44,487 bases of DNA from Verrucomicrobiales bacterium (GCA_005777315.1 SXMN01000192.1:1-44487), one strand, 5' to 3'. Positions 7,895 to 17,209 are shown, numbered from the stretch's first letter. The notes: generated by a model from the letters alone, not told the origin. Made by a program: numbers and translations.

Positions 7895-9145
7895 ATGAAA
7901 AAAACGATTACGTCTGCTGGTCTGCTGGTTATTGGTGCCGTAACTCTCCACGCCCAGCGCACCGCTTACGCCCCCGCTCCAAGCCTAACGCGCACAGAAC
8001 TATCGAAGCCTTGGAGCATCGGTGCTTCGTTGAAGGGTTTTTATGACGATAACTACGCTACCACTCCCACACGCGTTGGTGGTGTCGCCAACCCAAACAA
8101 GCGAGATTCATTTGGCCTCGAAGTAAGTCCGAATGCGGCATTCAACTGGACTCTCCCACAGACGTACGTCGGACTGAGCTACGCTTACGGGATGCGATGG
8201 TACGAGAACCGTCCGTCTGATGACATTGATCAATCGCACCAGGCAAATTTCAAGTTGAACCACACGTTCACGGAGCGATACAAAGTCGAGGTTTCCGATG
8301 CATTTATTTCTGCGCAGGAGCCGGAGCTGTTGGCGGGTGGAACACCGTTCCGCACTGAGGGCGATAATATTCACAATCTGGCATCCATCAACTTTGAAGC
8401 TGGATTGTCCGATAATTTGGCGGCGGTCCTCGGGTACAGCAATCATTACTACAACTACAATCATAAAGCTTATTCAGCGCTTTTGGACCGGTTGGAGCAC
8501 TTGATATCCGCCAACCTGAGATGGCAGATGAATCCAACTACGAGCGGGATTTTTGGTTACCAGTATGGAATCACTGACTACACAAGTTCGAACTTGATTG
8601 CTGCCGGTGTTCCTGGTTCAGCTCGTGATAATGATTCGCACTACGTATTTTTGGGAGCTGATCACGCATTCAATTCCAAATTGCAGGGATCTGCTCGCGT
8701 CGGTGTTCAGTTTACACAGTACGAACTCAATAATACAGACACGATCAACCCCTATGCCGACGCCAGTCTGACCTACAGCTACGCAGAAGGCAGTTCAGCC
8801 CTGTTGGGTGTGAGGCATTCCCGGAATGCCACCGATGTTGCATTCCTGGCGGCAAAGATTCCGACACTTGATCAAGAATCAACGACAGCGTATTTGGCTG
8901 TTACACACAAGTTGACTGCAAAACTGAGTGCGAATGCCAACCTGCAATTGATGAATTCTTCATTCGAGAGTGGTTTGGTGGATGGAAAGTCAGAATTGTT
9001 CTTTTTGAGCGGTGTGGGCTTGGGCTATCAGTTTAACCAGTATCTTGCTGCGGAAGCTGGTTACAATTTTGACCGGCTCGATTCCGATATCGGTCGTAGC
9101 TACGACCGGAATCGTGTTTATATCGGCGTCCGAGCTTCTTACTAA
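7895..9145 (+). CDS. Outer-membrane beta-barrel protein of a polysaccharide locus
   Basis: The 416-residue protein opens with a signal peptide (MKKTITSAGLLVIGAVTLHA, then Gln). The mature part is made of alternating amphipathic strands rich in Tyr, Phe, Asn and Ser, and ends in VYIGVRASY with a terminal aromatic, as in outer-membrane barrels. It resembles the putative beta-barrel porins (BBP2-like) found next to Wza/Wzc genes in exopolysaccharide clusters. Its likely role is an outer-membrane pore or scaffold for polymer export. This matters because the Wza-like lipoprotein encoded downstream is short. A strong terminator follows the gene at 9169-9201. Confidence 0.8.
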   Translation: MKKTITSAGLLVIGAVTLHAQRTAYAPAPSLTRTELSKPWSIGASLKGFYDDNYATTPTRVGGVANPNKRDSFGLEVSPNAAFNWTLPQTYVGLSYAYGMRWYENRPSDDIDQSHQANFKLNHTFTERYKVEVSDAFISAQEPELLAGGTPFRTEGDNIHNLASINFEAGLSDNLAAVLGYSNHYYNYNHKAYSALLDRLEHLISANLRWQMNPTTSGIFGYQYGITDYTSSNLIAAGVPGSARDNDSHYVFLGADHAFNSKLQGSARVGVQFTQYELNNTDTINPYADASLTYSYAEGSSALLGVRHSRNATDVAFLAAKIPTLDQESTTAYLAVTHKLTAKLSANANLQLMNSSFESGLVDGKSELFFLSGVGLGYQFNQYLAAEAGYNFDRLDSDIGRSYDRNRVYIGVRASY

Positions 9146-9168
9146 AAGAAATCTATTGAACCTGTGCG

Positions 9169-9201
9169 GGAGGCTGGAATATCTTCAGCCTCCTTTTTTT
9201 T
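9169..9201 (+). terminator. Rho-independent terminator / possible attenuator
   Basis: GGAGGCTG (9169-9176) pairs perfectly with CAGCCTCC (9186-9193) across a 9-base loop, followed by eight T residues (9194-9201). This is a textbook intrinsic terminator for the barrel gene. It ends only 3 bases before the ATG (9205) of the tyrosine-kinase gene, so a transcript entering that gene from upstream must read through it, and its ribosome-binding region overlaps the hairpin. Confidence 0.92.
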
Positions 9202-9204
9202 GTC

Positions 9205-11385
9205 ATGGATAACCCGAAATCAGCTGCGCCAAATTCGTCCGCCGATCAGAAACTTCACTTTCTTGACTACTGGCGGATCATCCGGATTCGCAAGACGGTC
9301 ATCCTCGCAGTATTTCTGCTGGTGGTGCTCACCACCACGGCCGTGACGTTCATTCTGACCCCATCATATCGCAGCACAGTGCGTATCGAGGTCGGGAAAG
9401 ACACCACGGACATCGCACCACTCCTGATGGGAAGCCAGGGGCCTACTGCTTACGATCCCTATTTCATTCAGACGGAGTTTGAGAAGATCAAGTCCAAGAG
9501 CGTGCTCCATATCGTTATTGAGCAACTGAAGTTGAATGAGAGATGGGCCAAACGATTTGGACAGGAAAGACTCAAAACTTCCGAGACGTACCAATCCCTT
9601 CTGAAACAGGTGGACGTACGACAGTTTCGCAATACGAGCCTCATAGAGATTCAGGCCTACAATGAAGATCGCAAAGAAGCGGCAGAAATCGCGAACAAGA
9701 TTGCCGATGTTTACAAGGATACTCGAAGAACTCGCTCCGCAGGGGCATCGAGCAATTCCATTGCTATCCTTCGCAAGGAGCTTCAAGTCCGGAAGATCGA
9801 GCTGGAAGGGGCCCAGCAGGAGATGGACAAGAAACGTGGTGAACTTGGTGTGGCGGACATTGACGCCGGGAGCTTCGTCTCCACCACCGAACCGGAGACA
9901 GTGCGCATCTTTGAGCGGGAGAAAGCTGGAGTGGAGATCAAACTTTCCAACTTCTCAAGCCTGCTGGAAGAACTGAGGAAACTTCCACCGGACAAGGTGG
10001 CTCAGGCAGTGCCGGGCACTTCTTATCCCGATACGATTCTTAACGAGCTGTTGGCCCAGTACAATTTGGCAGAGAGCACGCACGTAAAGCTTCAGCAGGA
10101 GTTCGGTGTAAGTCACCCCAATTTGCTTTCCAGCAGCAATCTCCTCGTCACTTTGACCGGCCAGATAGAAAAGCGTGTGAAAGGCATTTTCATGGCGCTT
10201 CAAGGAGAGGTGGATCGGCACAGAGCGCAGTTGGAGTTCCTCACCAACAGAATTTCTGTGGCGCGCCAGAATGATTCCACCATGATGGAAAAGTACCGGC
10301 CGTACTTCACTGCCAAGCGGGATTACGAGACCAAGCTGCGCATTTTCGAGGCCATTAATCTTAGGGTGATGCAGGAAACGGTGGATGCCCAACTCCCGAA
10401 GTCCTCCATTGTGGAAATCACCGATCAAGCGGAAGAAAGTGAACGTCCGGTACGTCCAAACATCCCCCTCAACATCGCGTTAGGTGTGGTCGTCGGCCTT
10501 ATCATGGGTTTTGGACTGGCTTTCTTCATTGAGTATCTCGACACCAGTGTGAAGACCATCGACGATGTTGAGCGTGCTCTTCAGGCGGCTGTTCTCGGGG
10601 TGATTCCACAGAACGTCGGGACGTTAATGAAGGAAGGCCCAGACAGCCCTCATGCTGAGGCGTATCGCGTTCTCCGAACCAACCTGCTGTTTGCCAGGAA
10701 GGATCCGACAGCCAATACCCTGACTGTTGTCTCCGGTGGTGCTGGTGAGGGAAAATCGACTACCATTTTCAATCTCGCGACAATTTTTGCGCAACACGGG
10801 CATCGTGTTCTGATTGTGGATTCCGACCTTCGTCGCCCCAGTTTGCACAAGTTGATGAACGTCTCCAACTCGATCGGGCTGACTAATTACCTGCTGAAGC
10901 AGAATACCATCGAGGAAGTGGTGCAAACGACGAGCATGCCTTCGTTGTTCTTCCTGCCCAGCGGCAAGCTTCCAAGCAGCTCACTTGGTATCCTGAATTC
11001 ACTACAGATGAAAGATTTCATCCGCGAAGCCAAGACGCGCTTTGACTTTGTGTTCTTCGATTCACCACCCATCATGGGAGTCAGCGACGCATCCGTACTG
11101 GCGAGTGAAGTGGACATGGCGATCCTGGTGATTCAGTACCGTAAATATCCCCAGGCGATGACGATTCGTGCGAAACAAATGGTCGAGAAAGTAGGCGGAA
11201 ATCTGCTTGGTGTGGTGCTGAACAACATTAACATTTCGCAGGACTCTTACTACTATTACTACAGTGGCTACTACTACGACTACTACTCAAAGCACGATGA
11301 TGAAGGCAGCGCATCCAAGAAGAATGGTGATTCTAAAAAGCCCGTTTCCGATCGCGGCAGTCTTGATTTGAAGAAAAAGTATTGA
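9205..11385 (+). CDS. Wzz/Wzc-like chain-length regulator and BY-kinase
   Basis: This 726-residue fused protein has a polysaccharide co-polymerase part and a cytoplasmic bacterial tyrosine kinase. The first membrane helix is at about 31-51 and the second at about 420-445, bracketing a long periplasmic coiled-coil domain. The kinase has Walker A GGAGEGKST (511-519), Walker A' around DSDLRRP (about 540) and Walker B in FFDSPP (about 617). A tyrosine cluster near residues 681-695 (SYYYYYSGYYYDYY) is the autophosphorylation tail. Such proteins set polymer length and gate export with a Wza-type partner. The only plausible start is ATG 9205, immediately after the terminator, with no visible Shine-Dalgarno. 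The stop codon TGA is 32 bases before the next ATG. Confidence 0.95.
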   Translation: MDNPKSAAPNSSADQKLHFLDYWRIIRIRKTVILAVFLLVVLTTTAVTFILTPSYRSTVRIEVGKDTTDIAPLLMGSQGPTAYDPYFIQTEFEKIKSKSVLHIVIEQLKLNERWAKRFGQERLKTSETYQSLLKQVDVRQFRNTSLIEIQAYNEDRKEAAEIANKIADVYKDTRRTRSAGASSNSIAILRKELQVRKIELEGAQQEMDKKRGELGVADIDAGSFVSTTEPETVRIFEREKAGVEIKLSNFSSLLEELRKLPPDKVAQAVPGTSYPDTILNELLAQYNLAESTHVKLQQEFGVSHPNLLSSSNLLVTLTGQIEKRVKGIFMALQGEVDRHRAQLEFLTNRISVARQNDSTMMEKYRPYFTAKRDYETKLRIFEAINLRVMQETVDAQLPKSSIVEITDQAEESERPVRPNIPLNIALGVVVGLIMGFGLAFFIEYLDTSVKTIDDVERALQAAVLGVIPQNVGTLMKEGPDSPHAEAYRVLRTNLLFARKDPTANTLTVVSGGAGEGKSTTIFNLATIFAQHGHRVLIVDSDLRRPSLHKLMNVSNSIGLTNYLLKQNTIEEVVQTTSMPSLFFLPSGKLPSSSLGILNSLQMKDFIREAKTRFDFVFFDSPPIMGVSDASVLASEVDMAILVIQYRKYPQAMTIRAKQMVEKVGGNLLGVVLNNINISQDSYYYYYSGYYYDYYSKHDDEGSASKKNGDSKKPVSDRGSLDLKKKY

Positions 11386-11417
11386 TTCCCGGACAATTAT
11401 CTCCCGTATTCGCACCC

Positions 11418-12065
11418 ATGAAGTTCCTAGTCAGTAATGTTTGCAGGCATTTCTTTGTCGCATTGTTTGTTGGGTTGATCCTGCTTGTGCAGGGATGCGG
11501 CACCGTTCCTCAACCTCAGCAGGCGAACGAGCCGCCTGTACCCCGTCGCGGTGTGGGATCTGAAGTTGATGTTCCTGGCGGCAACTTGGACGTCATCCGC
11601 GTAGGAGATCCGATAACGATTACTTTTTCAGGAGTCGTTGACGCTCCGTCACAAATCGTCGAGCGCATCAAGGCGGACGGCACGCTTCGGTTGCCGTTGC
11701 TGAGTGAACCTGTTCAAGCGGCCGGCAGAAGGAGGGGCGAGTTGGAAGATGAGATTTACCGTCTGTATGTTCCGAATCTCTACAAACGGCTGACTGTGAA
11801 GGTTGGATCGGAGGGGCGCGTCATCCACGTTCGAGGGGAAGTGAAGATACCCGGGCGGGTGCAAGTCATGGGCGAGATGACAGTGCTCAAGGCAATTGCT
11901 GCTGCAGGTGATTTCACAGACTTTGCAAATCGAAAGCGAGTATTGGTGACTCGTTCCAATGGGCAGCGGATCACGGTGAATTGTGTGAAGGCGCAAGCCG
12001 ATACCAAACAGGATCCACCGGTCTTCGCGGATGATTTGATCGATGTGCCTCGTCGATTGTTCTGA
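11418..12065 (+). CDS. Wza-like polysaccharide export lipoprotein (short form)
   Basis: Starting at ATG 11418 gives a 215-residue protein with a lipoprotein signal ending LLVQGCG; the cysteine would be lipidated by signal peptidase II processing. A TTG in the same frame at 11382 is less likely because it would extend the signal. The polysaccharide-export domain (about 60-110, VGDPITITF onward) is followed by one SLBB-type domain (VIHVRGEVKIPGRVQV through VLVTRSNG). It is much shorter than Wza (about 380 residues) and lacks the C-terminal amphipathic helix that forms Wza's outer-membrane pore, so it probably works with a separate outer-membrane protein, for which the barrel at 7895-9145 is a candidate. 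Confidence 0.88.
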   Translation: MKFLVSNVCRHFFVALFVGLILLVQGCGTVPQPQQANEPPVPRRGVGSEVDVPGGNLDVIRVGDPITITFSGVVDAPSQIVERIKADGTLRLPLLSEPVQAAGRRRGELEDEIYRLYVPNLYKRLTVKVGSEGRVIHVRGEVKIPGRVQVMGEMTVLKAIAAAGDFTDFANRKRVLVTRSNGQRITVNCVKAQADTKQDPPVFADDLIDVPRRLF

Positions 12066-12454
12066 TGGTTCAACTTCGCGTATTGTCCGGCGCCAGGGCA
12101 GGGGAACACATTGGCTGCGATAATTTCCCTTTCACCATCGGTCGGGCCTCTGATTCAGATCTGTTGCTCCAAGACGCAGGAATCTGGGATCACCACGGCC
12201 AAATTGGCCTTTCTGACGAAGGAGTGTTTCAGTTCAAAGTTTTCCCCAATGCTTTTGCATCCGTAAACGACCGACAGGCAGGCGAGGCGGTGATTCGGAA
12301 TGGGGACATGATCGAACTTGGCGCTGTGCGTCTTCAGTTTTGGTTTAGCGAATCCCACCAACGCTCATTACGCATCCGGGAGACCTTTGCTTGGGCTGGC
12401 CTGGCGATCCTCGCGATCACCCAGGTTACGTTGATCTGGGCGCTACTGAGCTGA
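12065..12454 (+). CDS. Membrane-anchored FHA-domain protein
   Basis: The 129-residue protein overlaps the export lipoprotein gene by one base (TGATG), so it is translationally coupled to the polysaccharide operon. Residues 1-95 are an FHA fold: the core Gly-Arg (26-27) in [13 protein letters not shown], a His at 44 and the Asn-Gly-Asp turn (79-81). At the usual phosphothreonine-contacting Ser before that His, this protein appears to have Trp41, so ligand binding may be altered. One hydrophobic helix (about 108-128) ends the protein, placing the FHA domain in the cytoplasm as a tail-anchored protein. It may recruit phosphorylated parts of the export machine. No Ser/Thr kinase gene lies in this operon. 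Confidence 0.85.
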   Translation: MVQLRVLSGARAGEHIGCDNFPFTIGRASDSDLLLQDAGIWDHHGQIGLSDEGVFQFKVFPNAFASVNDRQAGEAVIRNGDMIELGAVRLQFWFSESHQRSLRIRETFAWAGLAILAITQVTLIWALLS

Positions 12455-12494
12455 CTTGGGAGCATCCGATCAGGACTCGCTCTGTCCGTCCTCT

Positions 12495-14057
12495 TCAATG
12501 CCGGAAGTGCCGGATACCGGTAAGAGCCATAGCGATACCCCTCTCATCAGCTGCAGCAATCACTTCACCATCGCGAACCGAGCCTCCGGGCTGGATGGCG
12601 GCAGTGGCTCCTGCCTCCGCCGCCGCGATGAGGCCATCTGGAAAAGGGAAGAACGCGTCGCTGCAAACGACGCTTCCTTTCAAACCGAGTTTTGCTTCGC
12701 CAGATTTCCAGACCGCAATACGACTGGAATCAACACGGCTCATCTGGCCTGCGCCGATCCCGAGCGTCCGGTCCGAGCCGGAATAGACAATGGCATTGGA
12801 TTTCACGTGCTTCACCACGCGCCAGCCGAAGAGCATGGCACGGAGTTCAGCCGCATCAGGCTGGCGTTTGGTTACAATCTTCAGATCCATCGCGCTGATG
12901 CCCCGTGTATCTCGCTCTTGGAGAAGGAAGGAGCCAGCGCCTACGCCGCGAACATCCCACTGTGTCCCCTGGACGGCGGTCGTGAGCATTCTCACGAGCC
13001 TGAGATTCTTCTTCTTTTGCAGCAATTCCAGCGCATCCGGCTGAAATTCAGGAGCGACGATCACTTCGCTGAAGATCTCCGAGATCGCTTCAGCGCAGGC
13101 AAGGTCAAGCGGTTGGTTGACGGCAATGATCCCGCCAAATGGTGCTTGTCGATCTGTGGCAAACGCCTTGTCCCATGCCTCTCGCAGCGTCGAGCCCTGG
13201 CCGACACCGCATGGATTGGTGTGCTTGAGGATCGCCAGCGTGGCGGACTCGCCAGCGAATTCGTTGATGAGCGCGGCCGCGGCGGTGAGGTCGAGGATGT
13301 TGTTGTAGGAAAGTTCCTTGCCGTGAAGCTGGCGGAAAAAGTCATTAAACCCACCGTAAAGCGCCGCGCGTTGATGAGGGTTTTCTCCATATCGAAGCGC
13401 TTGAACCTTGGGTGCGCGGATGATCAGCTCTGGCGGTAATTCGTTCGATGGTGCAGACCGTGGCGGTGTAAATGCCTTCTGGAGATGGGCGGCTATCGCG
13501 AGGTCGTAGGCAGCGGTGCGGGCGAATACTTTCGCAGCGAGCGATCGTCGCAGCTCGAGCGTTGTATCGCCGCCTGCCGCTATTTGGTTCGCCACTTCGT
13601 CGTAGTCCGCTGGATCGACAACCACCGTGACGCTCTCGTGGTTCTTCGCCGCGCTTCGAAGCATCGATGGTCCGCCAATGTCAATGTTCTCGATGGCTTC
13701 ATGCAGGCTCACATCCGGTTTCGCGACCGTCTGCTCGAAGGGGTAAAGGTTTACCACCACCAGGTCGATTGGTTTGATGCCGTGCTGCTCAACGGCCGCG
13801 CGGTGAGCTTCACTGGATCGAATGTACAGCAATCCTCCATGAACTTTTGGATGCAGTGTCTTGACGCGCCCGTCGAGCATTTCAGGAAACCCGGTGTAGT
13901 TGCTCAATTCAATGACAGGAATGCCCTGATCTCGCAGCGCCTTGGCGGTTCCACCGGTCGAAATGATCTCGACACCCGCTTTAGCAAGAGTGTTTGCGAA
14001 AGGAACCAAACCTGTTTTGTCGGAGACGGAGAGTAACGCGCGCTCAATTTTTGCCAT
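12495..14057 (-). CDS. purH: Bifunctional AICAR formyltransferase / IMP cyclohydrolase
   Basis: PurH carries out the last two steps of purine synthesis: formylation of AICAR by 10-formyl-THF, then ring closure to IMP, in the cytoplasm. The 520-residue length is normal. The N-terminal cyclohydrolase domain opens with [11 protein letters not shown] and STGGTAKAL. The C-terminal transformylase domain has [16 protein letters not shown] and the Gly-rich end [13 protein letters not shown]. The start at 14057 ([11 protein letters not shown]) matches the family; a longer frame from 14141 adds 28 residues not seen in PurH. It is convergent with the FHA gene, and no terminator is visible in the 40-base gap. 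Confidence 0.97.
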   Translation of the reverse strand: MAKIERALLSVSDKTGLVPFANTLAKAGVEIISTGGTAKALRDQGIPVIELSNYTGFPEMLDGRVKTLHPKVHGGLLYIRSSEAHRAAVEQHGIKPIDLVVVNLYPFEQTVAKPDVSLHEAIENIDIGGPSMLRSAAKNHESVTVVVDPADYDEVANQIAAGGDTTLELRRSLAAKVFARTAAYDLAIAAHLQKAFTPPRSAPSNELPPELIIRAPKVQALRYGENPHQRAALYGGFNDFFRQLHGKELSYNNILDLTAAAALINEFAGESATLAILKHTNPCGVGQGSTLREAWDKAFATDRQAPFGGIIAVNQPLDLACAEAISEIFSEVIVAPEFQPDALELLQKKKNLRLVRMLTTAVQGTQWDVRGVGAGSFLLQERDTRGISAMDLKIVTKRQPDAAELRAMLFGWRVVKHVKSNAIVYSGSDRTLGIGAGQMSRVDSSRIAVWKSGEAKLGLKGSVVCSDAFFPFPDGLIAAAEAGATAAIQPGGSVRDGEVIAAADERGIAMALTGIRHFRH

Positions 14058-14182
14058 AAAGGAGGCGATAACTTCCTGAATGCCTTCCACCGCGTCAATG
14101 GGCAATTTGGCCCCGGCGGTTTCAAATTCTACGCTTGCCAATCGGATTGCCGTTGCGTCAGTTTATCCGCCGTCTTCGGGGC

Positions 14183-14257
14183 GCGCGGTTAGCTCAGAGG
14201 TAGAGCATTACCTTGACACGGTAGGGGTCAGAGGTTCGAAACCTCTACCGCGCACCA
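14183..14257 (+). tRNA. tRNA-Val (anticodon GAC)
   Basis: A full cloverleaf can be folded. The acceptor GCGCGGT (14183-14189) pairs with ACCGCGC (14247-14253), followed by discriminator A and an encoded CCA (14255-14257). The D-arm is GCTC/GAGC. The anticodon stem TTACC/GGTAG encloses the loop TTGACAC, giving anticodon GAC for valine GUC codons. The T-arm is AGAGG-TTCGAAA-CCTCT. It stands alone between purH and the SDR gene. Confidence 0.97.
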
Positions 14258-14368
14258 TCTCTCCTGGCGGTTCGTATTGATTCTTTGTTTCCCGTCTTTT
14301 GCTTTCCTACTGACGTTTTCGCAGGTTCTGCCTTGGCGACGGCGTGATGGATTGGGTAGAAAGTGGCC

Positions 14369-15151
14369 ATGCATTCATCATTGGCTCGAAAAACCGTCCT
14401 CATTACAGGTGCGTCCAGCGGATTCGGAGCGGCGACCGCTCTTGCCTTCGCGCGGCAGGGAGCGCATTTGATTCTCGGCGCGCGGCGCGTTGACCGCCTG
14501 GAGCAGGTGGCGGCTGAAGCCCGCAAGCTGGGCGCAGCGGCTGCGGATTTGCATTCGCTGGATGTTTCGAAAACGAGTGATGTGAATTCCTTTGCCGCGT
14601 GGCTGCGTGGGCGATCGGAGAAAGTCGATGTGCTCGTCAACAACGCCGGTGGTGCGATGGGATTGGAACCCGTATTGGACGGCAAAGACGACGACTGGGA
14701 GACGATGATGCAGACAAACGTCCTCGGAGTCTTGCGGGTCACACGTGCCATTCTTCCTTTGATGCTAAAGAATCCAGGCTCGATCATCATCAACATCGGA
14801 TCGGTGGCGGCGCACACTGCCTATGAGGGCGGCGCAGCCTATTGCGCGGCGAAGGCGGGCGAACTTCAGATCACGCGCGCGCTTCGATTGGAACTTTGCG
14901 GAACGGGAGTCCGTGTGGGCACAGTCGATCCTGGCATGGCGGAGACCGAGTTCTCGGTAGTGCGTTTCAAAGGTGATGAGGCACGGGCCAAAAAGGTCTA
15001 TGAAGGAGTGCAACCATTGAAGGCGGAGGACGTGGCTGAGGCGATCCTTTGGGTGGCCAGCCGGCCCGCGCATGTGAACATCGATGAGATGATCATCAAA
15101 TGCACCGACCAGGCGGCGATCCACAAGGTCAACCGCAGACCGGTGAAATAG
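14369..15151 (+). CDS. SDR family NAD(P)-dependent oxidoreductase (YdfG-like)
   Basis: The 260-residue protein is a classical short-chain dehydrogenase. It has the nucleotide-binding TGASSGFG (about 13-20), an Arg pair after strand beta-2 (ARR, about 38-40) favouring NADPH, the NNAGG motif (about 91-95) and the catalytic triad Ser145, Tyr158, Lys162 (AAYCAAK). It is closest in character to the YdfG type that oxidises 3-hydroxy acids such as L-allo-threonine or 3-hydroxypropionate; the substrate cannot be fixed from sequence. ATG 14369 is preferred; an in-frame GTG at 14363 would add two residues. Confidence 0.92.
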   Translation: MHSSLARKTVLITGASSGFGAATALAFARQGAHLILGARRVDRLEQVAAEARKLGAAAADLHSLDVSKTSDVNSFAAWLRGRSEKVDVLVNNAGGAMGLEPVLDGKDDDWETMMQTNVLGVLRVTRAILPLMLKNPGSIIINIGSVAAHTAYEGGAAYCAAKAGELQITRALRLELCGTGVRVGTVDPGMAETEFSVVRFKGDEARAKKVYEGVQPLKAEDVAEAILWVASRPAHVNIDEMIIKCTDQAAIHKVNRRPVK

Positions 15152-15199
15152 CCATCACAGATCGAGTGCGATGGCAATGGAGAGATGGGGGCAAGAAGA

Positions 15200-15568
15200 T
15201 TACTTCTGCATTGGCCACTGCGCCGCAATCAGACCTTTGTAACCACCGATCAGGGAGAACACGTTCCTGTAACCCATCCTTTGGGCGACATCGCACGTCA
15301 GGATGGAACGGTAGCCACCTCCACAGTACATGATAATTTCAGCATTCTTGTCTGGAAACTTCTTCTCAAGGTCGCGTTCAAGGATGCCTTTTCCGAGATG
15401 CACGGCTTCCTTGGCGTGTCCCGTCTGCCATTCCATATCCTCACGCACATCCAAAAGCACGGCGCCTGGGTTTTGACGGAGTTGTTGGCTCGCCTGGTCC
15501 ATGGTGACTTCCTTCACACGAGGGCGCGCCTCATTGACCAACTTGAGAAAACCGGGTGAGTGATCCAT
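15200..15568 (-). CDS. Rhodanese-like sulfurtransferase domain protein
   Basis: This single-domain rhodanese of 122 residues starts MDHSPGFLKLV. The domain shows the family elements LLDVRE (about 38-43), GHAKEAVHL and the active-site loop YCGGGYRS with nucleophile Cys82. It probably transfers or carries sulfur (persulfide) in the cytoplasm, or has a regulatory role. The frame stays open upstream to 16036 but becomes antisense to the divergent dehydratase gene, and the family similarity begins at the chosen Met. There is no visible signal peptide from this start. The 219-base divergent gap (15569-15787) must hold promoters for both genes, none of which is obvious. Confidence 0.88.
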   Translation of the reverse strand: MDHSPGFLKLVNEARPRVKEVTMDQASQQLRQNPGAVLLDVREDMEWQTGHAKEAVHLGKGILERDLEKKFPDKNAEIIMYCGGGYRSILTCDVAQRMGYRNVFSLIGGYKGLIAAQWPMQK

Positions 15569-15787
15569 GAGGCAGACGATAATTCCAAGCCGCGTCAGGT
15601 CAAAGGGTTTTCCATCGCACGGGAGTTGGGGATCCAGCGTGTCTTCCCCATAAATGCGACTGACAGAAATCAGCGTCATCAACCAGAGGAGTCCGAATTG
15701 TTTCCTAATTTCTTCTTTGCCGTCTGTGGGAGCATGCGTAATTTTCGCTCGCGCCACAAAACTTTCTGATCCATTGGAGTCAATTAA

Positions 15788-16921
15788 ATGAAGATTCGCG
15801 AAATAAAATGTGCTGGCTTGCGCGGCGCGACACCTGAAGGCGGATGGAGCAATGAATTGCGTCCAGAGGATTGCGTTCACACGCTGGTTGCGGTTCACAC
15901 AGACGAAGGGCTGATCGGTTGGGGCAGCGTCTTCACCAACGACGGGCTGGTCCGCGCGGCGCTCCAGGTGCTCGAACCGCTCTATCGCGGTGAAAACGCC
16001 CTCGAACCCGAGCGCGTCAGTGAAAAGCTGCACCAAAACACCTTCTGGCTCGGACGCGGCGGCTCACTCACCCACACCATCAGCGGCATCGACATCGCCT
16101 TGTGGGATTTGCTCGGCCAGGCCACTGCACAGCCCGTGGGCCGACTCCTGGGCGGACGCTACCGTGACCGGGTGCGGCCGTACGCCTCGGTGCTGATGGA
16201 GCAACCGGAGGTGCTGGCGCAACGTTTGAGGGCGATCAAAGCACAGGGTTTTCGCGCGTTCAAAATTGGATGGGGTCCGTTCGGACGGCACGGCCACGCA
16301 CTGGACGAAGCCATTGTGCGCGCAGCACGCGAGGCAGTGGGCGAAGATGCACAGTTGATGGTCGATGCCGGCGCGAGCGATGCGTTCTGGCCGCAAGGCT
16401 ACAAATGGGCCTTGCGCACGGCGGACATGCTCGCCGAGTACGAAGTGGCGTGGTTCGAGGAACCGTTGCCGCCTGATGCATTGGAGGACTACGTCCAATT
16501 GCGGCAACGCGCACCCGTCCCGATCGCTGGCGGCGAAGTGCTGACGCGGCGTCAGGCTTTTCAGCCGTGGCTCGAAGCGCGAGCGTTTGACGTCGTGCAG
16601 CCGGATGTCACCAAAGTTGGCGGCATCAGCGAGGAACGGCGCATCGCCTGGATGGCGCGAGATCATGGAGTGCGCTTCATTCCGCATGGGTGGAACACCG
16701 CGGCCGGTCTGGCGGCGGATCTGCAACTGGCTTCGGCATTTCCCGACACGGACCTCGTCGAGTATTTGAACGGCTCGCCATTCATTGATGAAATCGTGGC
16801 CGAACCCTGGCGTCTGGATGCCGATGGGATGCTGGCGATTCCCGGCTCGCCAGGCCTCGGCTTGAAACTCAACCGTGATGCCGTGGCGAAATATACGCGC
16901 GGAGAGCGGCTGTTCGATTGA
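15788..16921 (+). CDS. Enolase-superfamily (mandelate racemase type) dehydratase
   Basis: The 377-residue protein has the N-terminal capping domain and the TIM-barrel of the mandelate racemase/muconate lactonising enzyme family. Catalytic Lys159 lies in FKIGWG (K-x-G), Mg2+ ligands are Asp193 (MVDAG), Glu224/225 (WFEEPLPP) and Glu250 (AGGE), and the general base His300 is in FIPHGW. These residues fit acid-sugar dehydratases or racemases that remove the alpha proton of a carboxylate; the sugar acid is not determined. Start ATG 15788 matches the family (MKIREIKC). Confidence 0.92.
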   Translation: MKIREIKCAGLRGATPEGGWSNELRPEDCVHTLVAVHTDEGLIGWGSVFTNDGLVRAALQVLEPLYRGENALEPERVSEKLHQNTFWLGRGGSLTHTISGIDIALWDLLGQATAQPVGRLLGGRYRDRVRPYASVLMEQPEVLAQRLRAIKAQGFRAFKIGWGPFGRHGHALDEAIVRAAREAVGEDAQLMVDAGASDAFWPQGYKWALRTADMLAEYEVAWFEEPLPPDALEDYVQLRQRAPVPIAGGEVLTRRQAFQPWLEARAFDVVQPDVTKVGGISEERRIAWMARDHGVRFIPHGWNTAAGLAADLQLASAFPDTDLVEYLNGSPFIDEIVAEPWRLDADGMLAIPGSPGLGLKLNRDAVAKYTRGERLFD

Positions 16922-17032
16922 TGCATGCTGGACTGTTTCGTTCCCAAAACCAAATTTGGAGAACAACGAGCAGACTTTGCTTCTCATTCCGAGCCACCAG
17001 GAACCCCCCAGCCCCGGTGAAAAAATGTCTCC

Positions 17033-17209
17033 ATGCAGAGCGAGTTGGTGCGAGCGCACGGACTCCGGCGGTCGCGTTACCGGGGCTTGGCCAAAGCTCG
17101 GCTGCAGAACTATTTTGCGGGAGCGGCGTGCAACGTCAAACGGTGGATACGCCGCCAGATGTGGGAACTCTCGTCAGCAGAGAGGGCGAAAGTTCCGGCA
17201 GTGGGCTAA
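17033..17209 (+). pseudogene. Transposase C-terminal remnant (IS1182/IS5-like DDE type)
   Basis: A 58-codon frame preceded by an in-frame stop (17018-17020) reads SELVRAHGLRRSRYRGLAKA, then LQNYFAGAACNVKRWIRRQ. This is the characteristic end of DDE transposases of the IS1182 type, where R-RYRGLAK-LQ and an N-(L/V)KR motif close the domain. The rest of the transposase is missing, including the DDE catalytic residues. About 170 bases downstream, CCTGCTGAAAAACTCGATCG (from about 17372) resembles IS terminal sequences but is not paired with a visible left end. The rest of 17210-17507 holds nothing I can identify. Confidence 0.7.

Noticed and set aside
12456..13439. A 327-codon plus-strand frame opposite purH
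   Set aside because: purH on the minus strand has all its motifs; the plus-strand frame shows none.
16064..17059. A 331-codon minus-strand frame opposite the enolase-family gene
   Set aside because: It is antisense to a complete, motif-bearing gene and runs into the transposase remnant region.
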